Positions 6,409 to 10,109 of a stretch of DNA of 10,109 nt are shown here, one piece after another. The position numbers were made by a program, and so were the translations under genes. Every line of letters begins with the position of its first letter. Within the stretch, counting starts at the first letter, position 1. The notes beneath the pieces are model-generated. The model ran no database searches and was not told where the DNA came from. It saw only the letters and a list, made by a program, of their open reading frames with translations. Source of the DNA: Clostridia bacterium (GTDB lineage Bacteria > Bacillota_A > Clostridia > Lachnospirales > Cellulosilyticaceae); NCBI GenBank assembly GCA_029239935.1, contig JARBTY010000101.1, positions 1 to 10,109 of the forward strand, written 5' to 3'.

Positions 6409-8094
6409 TCAAACAGAGATAATTTGTAGGATCTCATCTATTTTCTTAGCACCAAAGTGGACAGCAGTGTCATTGATGATAAGAGCAGGTACACTCATGA
6501 GTTTGTACTGTTTTTTGATATCAGGAAACAAAGCAAGGTCGATCATTTCTGCTTCCACATTAGGATTTAGCATAGCAAGTCTTTGGGCTGAGACCACGAC
6601 ATCAGGACAAAAATGACAGGAAAGAGAAACACATACTTTGATATTAACAGGTTTATCAATCTTAAGGATATTTTCGCCTATTGCTGCATCAAGAGCTTGA
6701 CCGGGGCCGCCTAAATTATAGAGGGCTAAGACAAAGGAATTAAGCTCATGGCCTCCAGGAACACCATGAAATTTAACGCCAGAATAGTAGTTTTCACTAT
6801 CAAGCAAAGCAACCATTGGGAATTTATCTGCATGAAATAGAATTTCAAGATCAGGATTTTCGCCTAGGTTATAAATTTCAGTAGTAATGTAATCACTTAG
6901 AGTTGAAATGCTTAAGATAAAATCTTTAAGTTCAATAGATTTGGGGTTTTCAAGATCCACTATGGTGGCTAAAGTGACTTCTTTATCAAGCCTTGCAAAA
7001 ACACTTCTGAGCTGTTCCTTTATAGCAGGGGTTAGAAATTCATTGGAAGCATCAGGAGTAGGAGTGGACATCGGTGAGGGTTTGAGCTGCGCGGGATCAT
7101 TTACTGGTGAGGGAGCAGTCACTTCAGGAACTGTTTCTTCAATACCAAGTCGTGTTTTTTCATCTGCAACATATTTTTCGGCGTCAATAGCAGCAATAGC
7201 ACCGTCAGCAATAGCCGTTACAATTTGTCTAAGTGCTTTAGGTCTAAGGTCACCAGCAGCATATACCCCAGAGAGAGAAGTGCGCATGTTTTCATCCGTA
7301 AGGATATAACCATTTGCATCAAGAGGAATAATGCCTTTAAAGATATCTGTTGCAGGCTGATAACCAACGAATATAAAGAGACCAAAAGTTTGATCTTCGG
7401 GAGAGGCATGGTAATCAAAGGGTTCCCCAGTCATATTATTAATGAACTTCGCAGACTGAAGCATTTGATTGCCAAAAACTTCTACCACTTCTGTATTAAA
7501 CTTCACTTCAATTTTGGGATGTGAAAGTACTTTATCTGCGATTGTTTTGGCGCAAGTGAATTCAGGTTCACGGGCTATCACTGTAACTTTTTTTCCGAAT
7601 CTCGTAAGAAAGATAGCTTCTTCGGCAGCAGCAAAACCAGCGCCAACAACAAAGATATCAAGACCTTCAAAAAATTCACCATCACAGGTAGAACAATACG
7701 CCACACCGCGGCCGGTAAAGGCTTCTTCACCAGGGAACCCAAGTTTTCTGGGGGTAGCACCGGTAGCAATCAGTACGCTATAGCCTTCAAAAACCTCATC
7801 TTTGGCATAGAGCTTTTTTACAGTTCCGCTCAAGTCAACTTTTTCAATTTCGGCGCTTGTAAAATGCACATTAAAATCCAATGCCTGCCTATGCATCTCT
7901 TCCATCAGTTCAGGGCCTGTTATTTTCCGTATGCCAGGATAATTGACAATTTCAGAAGTTGTGTTGACCTGACCACCAGGGTGGTCTTTTTCGATAATGA
8001 GTGTATTTAATTTAGCACGGCCGGCATAGATACCAGCAGAAAGCCCAGTAGGTCCACCGCCTATAATCAGTAGATCATAAATTGTATTTGTCAT
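6409..8094 (-). CDS. AhpF-like alkyl hydroperoxide reductase with reversed domain order (thioredoxin-reductase core + C-terminal AhpF disulfide domain)
   Basis: Positions are numbered from the ATG at 8100. Residues ~7-312 form a thioredoxin-reductase-type flavoprotein: FAD motif GGGPTG (14-19), redox pair CSTC (136-139), nucleotide-binding GAGFAA (153-158) and the FAD-closing GVYAAGDLRP (278-287). A Pro/Ser/Thr-rich linker (about 322-352) leads to a ~210-residue domain that lines up end to end with the N-terminal domain of E. coli AhpF. Matching points are LSD at 401-403, GHELNSFVLAL (450-460) and SLSCHFCPDVV (492-502) with redox pair Cys495/Cys498. Classical AhpF has this domain first, so the halves are swapped. 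The enzyme should pass electrons from NAD(P)H via FAD and the two disulfides to AhpC, encoded just upstream on the same strand. The HRRxxxR motif of NADPH enzymes is replaced by AREPEFT (177-183). AGGAG sits directly against the ATG at 8100 but 7 bases before the ATG at 8094, so 8094 is the likelier start (561 aa). Confidence 0.9.
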   Translation of the reverse strand: MTNTIYDLLIIGGGPTGLSAGIYAGRAKLNTLIIEKDHPGGQVNTTSEIVNYPGIRKITGPELMEEMHRQALDFNVHFTSAEIEKVDLSGTVKKLYAKDEVFEGYSVLIATGATPRKLGFPGEEAFTGRGVAYCSTCDGEFFEGLDIFVVGAGFAAAEEAIFLTRFGKKVTVIAREPEFTCAKTIADKVLSHPKIEVKFNTEVVEVFGNQMLQSAKFINNMTGEPFDYHASPEDQTFGLFIFVGYQPATDIFKGIIPLDANGYILTDENMRTSLSGVYAAGDLRPKALRQIVTAIADGAIAAIDAEKYVADEKTRLGIEETVPEVTAPSPVNDPAQLKPSPMSTPTPDASNEFLTPAIKEQLRSVFARLDKEVTLATIVDLENPKSIELKDFILSISTLSDYITTEIYNLGENPDLEILFHADKFPMVALLDSENYYSGVKFHGVPGGHELNSFVLALYNLGGPGQALDAAIGENILKIDKPVNIKVCVSLSCHFCPDVVVSAQRLAMLNPNVEAEMIDLALFPDIKKQYKLMSVPALIINDTAVHFGAKKIDEILQIISV

Positions 8095-8161
8095 TGTCAT
8101 TCTCCTTTTTTCTCTGTTAGATTTAAAATATCTTTAAAAACTTGAAAACCAAATACTTAAA

Positions 8162-8190
8162 GTTATATTAAATCAATCATATATTATCAA
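8162..8190 (-). promoter_or_regulatory. Sigma-A-type promoter for the AhpF-like gene
   Basis: Read on the - strand, TTGATA (8190-8185) and TATAAC (8167-8162) are 17 bases apart, each one mismatch from consensus. The predicted start of transcription is about 60 bases before the start codon. The gene can therefore be expressed without read-through from ahpC. Confidence 0.6.
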
Positions 8191-8214
8191 TCAATACATC
8201 ATGACACCATGAGG

Positions 8215-8268
8215 AGAGGCAAGCCAGAGTGCTCTATTTGAAAGCTCGGACACTTAAGACCTGCCTCT
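8215..8268 (-). other. Structured element in the ahpC/ahpF-like intergenic region
   Basis: On the - strand, AGAGGCAGGTC (8268-8258) pairs with GGCTTGCCTCT (8225-8215): 11 pairs, two of them G-U. Inside, GCTTT and AGAGC (around 8244-8232) can form a smaller hairpin with a CAAAT loop. The G-U pairs would be A-C mismatches on the + strand, so the structure favours the - strand transcript. No T run follows it. It may stabilise the ahpC 3' end or act as a processing or weak termination site. No known riboswitch class was recognised. The 213-base gap holds no other gene. Confidence 0.5.
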
Positions 8269-8307
8269 GATGAGGTATAATATTTCAGGAGGAGGAAACC
8301 CTAGAAC

Positions 8308-8874
8308 TTATAGTTTACCTACAAGATCTAAGCTAGGAGTCAGTGTTTTGGCGCCTGGGGTCCATTTAGCGGGGCAAACCTGATCTCCATGAGCTGCCAC
8401 AAACTGAGCTGCCTGAACTTTTCTGAGGAGTTCTTCTGCATTTCGACCAATACCTAAATCATGAATTTCATAAGCTTTAATCTCACCCTCTGGATTGACA
8501 ATAAAGGTCCCCCTTAATGCAAGTCCTTCTTCTTCAATTAAAACCCCAAAGTCTCTAGCGAGTTTACCAGTTGGATCGGCTAACATGGGGTAAGTGATTT
8601 TTTTGATAGTATCAGAAGCATCAGCCCATGCTTTATGAACAAAATGAGTATCTTCTGATACAGAATAAATTTCACAGCCAATCTCCTTGAAGCTTGCATA
8701 GTTATCTGCTAAATCGCCAAGCTCAGTGGGGCAAACAAAAGTAAAATCCGCAGGGTAGAAGAAAAATACTGACCAGTGCCCTTTGAGTGAGTCGGTAGTT
8801 ACTTCTTTAAAATCACCTTCGTGGTAAGCTTGTACTTTAAATGCATTAACTTTTTTTCCAATTAAATTTTCCAT
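8308..8874 (-). CDS. ahpC: AhpC-type 2-Cys peroxiredoxin
   Basis: The 188-aa product matches the AhpC/Prx1 family over its whole length. The peroxidatic cysteine is Cys48 in DFTFVCPTELGD (43-54). The resolving cysteine is Cys167 in GDQVCPAKW (163-171). The C-terminus TLTPSLDLVGKL (177-188) is almost identical to that of enterobacterial AhpC as I recall it. The GGLG insertion of eukaryotic, easily over-oxidised Prx1 is missing from the 86-100 region (ASDTIKKITYPMLAD), as usual in bacterial AhpC. It reduces hydrogen peroxide, organic peroxides and peroxynitrite in the cytosol, and the resulting disulfide would be reset by the AhpF-like enzyme encoded 213 bases downstream. AAGGAGA, 6 bases before ATG 8874, supports the start. 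A near-consensus promoter overlapped by PerR-like boxes suggests induction by peroxide. Confidence 0.96.
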   Translation of the reverse strand: MENLIGKKVNAFKVQAYHEGDFKEVTTDSLKGHWSVFFFYPADFTFVCPTELGDLADNYASFKEIGCEIYSVSEDTHFVHKAWADASDTIKKITYPMLADPTGKLARDFGVLIEEEGLALRGTFIVNPEGEIKAYEIHDLGIGRNAEELLRKVQAAQFVAAHGDQVCPAKWTPGAKTLTPSLDLVGKL

Positions 8875-8973
8875 TTTAGAATCTCCTTTAGTTTATTATA
8901 TTTTTATAATTGTTATATAAGTCATACTTTCTAGTTCTTGTAATAAAACTTAATTTAAATACTATCTATTACT

Positions 8974-8990
8974 TAATAATAGTTATTATT
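8974..8990. promoter_or_regulatory. Second PerR-like palindrome over the ahpC -10 box
   Basis: AATAATA-GT-TATTATT (8975-8990) is a perfect inverted repeat covering the -10 hexamer. In the best register (8974-8988) it matches the PerR consensus at 11 of 14 positions. It would block RNA polymerase if bound. It is weaker evidence than the box at 9005. Confidence 0.4.
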
Positions 8991-9004
8991 TATTTAAATG
9001 TCAA
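8976..9004 (-). promoter_or_regulatory. Near-consensus promoter for ahpC
   Basis: On the - strand, TTGACA (9004-8999, perfect -35) and TATTAT (8981-8976, one mismatch from the -10 consensus) are 17 bases apart. Transcription should start near 8969, giving a leader of about 95 bases before ahpC. Such a strong promoter implies that a repressor holds it down. Confidence 0.8.
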
Positions 9005-9019
9005 TACTAATTATTATAA
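9005..9019. promoter_or_regulatory. PerR-box-like operator next to the ahpC -35 box
   Basis: TACTAATTATTATAA matches the PerR consensus TTATAATNATTATAA at 12 of 14 informative positions, with the right half perfect. It directly abuts the -35 box of the ahpC promoter. PerR is the Fur-family peroxide sensor that represses ahpC in many Firmicutes. The AT-rich surroundings raise the chance of accidental matches. Confidence 0.6.
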
Positions 9020-9084
9020 AAAAACGATAATTATTTTCAATTTTAGAATATATTAATTTATAGAAACAATAATTATAAAATCTA

Positions 9085-9125
9085 TAAAAGTATGATATGC
9101 TTATAGCAAGAAAACTATACTTTTA
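9085..9125 (+). repeat. Nine-bp inverted repeat ahead of the ketopantoate-reductase-like gene
   Basis: TAAAAGTAT (9085-9093) and ATACTTTTA (9117-9125) are perfect inverted copies, about three helical turns apart centre to centre. TATACT inside the right arm (9116-9121) could be a -10 box, although no good -35 was found. A regulator-binding pair is possible, as is chance in AT-rich DNA. Confidence 0.35.
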
Positions 9126-9155
9126 AATGCCAAGAGATAAATAGGAGGTTATAGC

Positions 9156-10073
9156 ATGAAATATGTGATTATAGGTGCCGGCGGTACCGGAGGAAATATA
9201 GGAGCCTTTTTGCAAGCAGCAGAAAAGGATACAACTTTTATTGCTAGGGGACAACATTTAGCGGTGATGCAAGAAAAGGGGCTTAAGATAAATTCTTTTC
9301 TCAAAGGAAAAATGTTTTTAGAAAATCTTAAAGCTTATGATATGGAGAGCTACTCAGAAAAAGCAGATGTTATTTTTGTATGTGTAAAGGGGTACTCTAT
9401 TGAAGAGACTGTTTCTTTTATCAAAAAAGCCTCTCACGAGAATACCCTTGTTATACCAATTTTAAATATATTTGGGACAGGGGATCATCTGGCAGCTCAA
9501 TTAGAAGAAATAAAAGTCTTAGATGGGTGTATTTATATTGTAGGATATATTTCGGCACCGGGAGAAATCGTGCAAGATGGCCATATTTTTAGAATTGTAT
9601 TTGGTCCAAGGGCAGAACAGCCGATTGAAAAAGAGCTGTTACAAACTGTAGAAAGGGATCTTATAGAAAGCGGCATTGATGTTGTTGTTTCAGACAATAT
9701 TAAGAGAGATACTTTTCAAAAGTTTTCATTTATTTCTTCTTATGCAGCAACAGGAGCTTATTATGATGTCACAGCTCAGGAAATCCAAAGGCCAGGAGCA
9801 TGCCGTGATACTTTCATACTTCTTGTAAAAGAAATAGAAAGCATCGCAGCAGCCATGGGAATAAGTTTTAACTTTAATGTGGTAGATAAAAACCTTGCGA
9901 TTGTAGATGCCTTGATCCCAGAAACAACTGCCTCCATGCAAAAAGACATCATAAAGGGCGGAAATGCCGAAATAGATGGTCTGATATTTGAGGTGGTTAG
10001 GCTTGCAGCACAATATGGTATAAAAGCACCAGAGCATTACAAAATAGCTAAGCATTTTGGGTTTGAGGCATAA
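9156..10073 (+). CDS. Ketopantoate reductase (PanE/ApbA)-like dehydrogenase
   Basis: A 305-aa protein with an N-terminal Rossmann fold (GAGGTGGNIG, 7-16, the NADP-binding glycine loop) and a helical C-terminal domain beginning near residue 180. Landmarks of the 2-dehydropantoate 2-reductase family are Lys78 in VCVKGY, Asn104 in ILNIFG, a candidate catalytic Lys189 in TFQKFSF, and TASMQKD (258-264) followed by Glu272 in NAEIDG. The asparagine normally four residues after the catalytic lysine is Ile193, and the NG that should follow the EID motif is FE (278-279). It may therefore be a paralogue acting on another 2-keto acid rather than the pantothenate enzyme. AGGAGG at 9143-9148, 7 bases before ATG 9156, is a strong start. 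It is divergent from ahpC and shares the 281-base intergenic region with PerR-like boxes. The 36 bases after its stop show no clear terminator. Confidence 0.8.
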   Translation: MKYVIIGAGGTGGNIGAFLQAAEKDTTFIARGQHLAVMQEKGLKINSFLKGKMFLENLKAYDMESYSEKADVIFVCVKGYSIEETVSFIKKASHENTLVIPILNIFGTGDHLAAQLEEIKVLDGCIYIVGYISAPGEIVQDGHIFRIVFGPRAEQPIEKELLQTVERDLIESGIDVVVSDNIKRDTFQKFSFISSYAATGAYYDVTAQEIQRPGACRDTFILLVKEIESIAAAMGISFNFNVVDKNLAIVDALIPETTASMQKDIIKGGNAEIDGLIFEVVRLAAQYGIKAPEHYKIAKHFGFEA

Positions 10074-10109
10074 ATTGACTGTAATAGTACCGTTAGTCAG
10101 TTCATAAAA

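Noticed and set aside
6380..7783. Several open frames on the + strand opposite the AhpF-like gene (for example 6380-6616, 6908-7309, 7469-7783).
   Set aside because: They lie entirely antisense to a well-supported gene, have no convincing ribosome sites and show no recognisable domains.
8267..8299. CTGATGAG followed by GGAAAC resembles the hammerhead ribozyme core on the + strand.
   Set aside because: The bases flanking the GAAA do not close a stem II, no NUH cleavage triplet stands at the right place, and stem III cannot form.
9726..10055. A 109-codon open frame on the - strand inside the ketopantoate-reductase-like gene.
   Set aside because: Its composition (Cys/Tyr/Phe-rich, low complexity) is typical of an antisense shadow; the + strand gene has strong motifs and a ribosome site.
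10074..10109. Short inverted repeat TGACT/AGTCA after the last gene.
   Set aside because: Only about five pairs with a long loop and no T run inside the window; not enough to call a terminator.

Overview
The window looks like low-GC chromosomal DNA from an anaerobic Firmicute of class Clostridia. The signs are AT-rich intergenic DNA, strong AGGAGG-type ribosome binding sites, a Clostridium-type agrBD pair, an ablB-type beta-lysine acetyltransferase and an AhpC/AhpF-like peroxide system without catalase. No mobile element, CRISPR array, tRNA or rRNA was seen. Every long gene is intact; only the first one is cut, by the window edge.

Region 1 (1-2100, + strand): the 3' end of agrB overlaps a 44-codon agrD-like gene that encodes a cyclic-lactone autoinducer precursor. 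A stable hairpin follows. Then comes a six-helix membrane protein with complete GGDEF and HD-GYP domains, which would make and break c-di-GMP. It sits where agrC/agrA might be expected, so this may be a peptide quorum-sensing module wired to c-di-GMP. This is the most interesting part of the window. Region 2 (2100-6380, + strand): a nitroreductase-like flavoprotein with its own promoter and terminator, a beta-lysine acetyltransferase (ablB) without its usual partner ablA, the nickel-insertion pair hypA-hypB without the other hyp genes, and an aldo/keto reductase ending in a strong bidirectional terminator.

Region 3 (6400-9020, - strand): a peroxide-defence pair. AhpC peroxiredoxin is transcribed first, from a near-consensus promoter overlapped by PerR-like boxes. 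Next is an AhpF-like reductase whose domains are in the reverse of the classical order: thioredoxin-reductase core first, double-thioredoxin-fold disulfide domain last. Electrons would pass from a nicotinamide nucleotide to FAD, then to Cys136/Cys139, then Cys495/Cys498, then AhpC. A structured element lies between the two genes. Region 4 (9020-10109, + strand): a ketopantoate-reductase-like dehydrogenase, divergent from ahpC.

Functional links are clear within agrBD, within hypAB and within the ahpC/ahpF-like pair. Links between these groups are not evident. All family calls are from reading motifs by eye; no database search was run.
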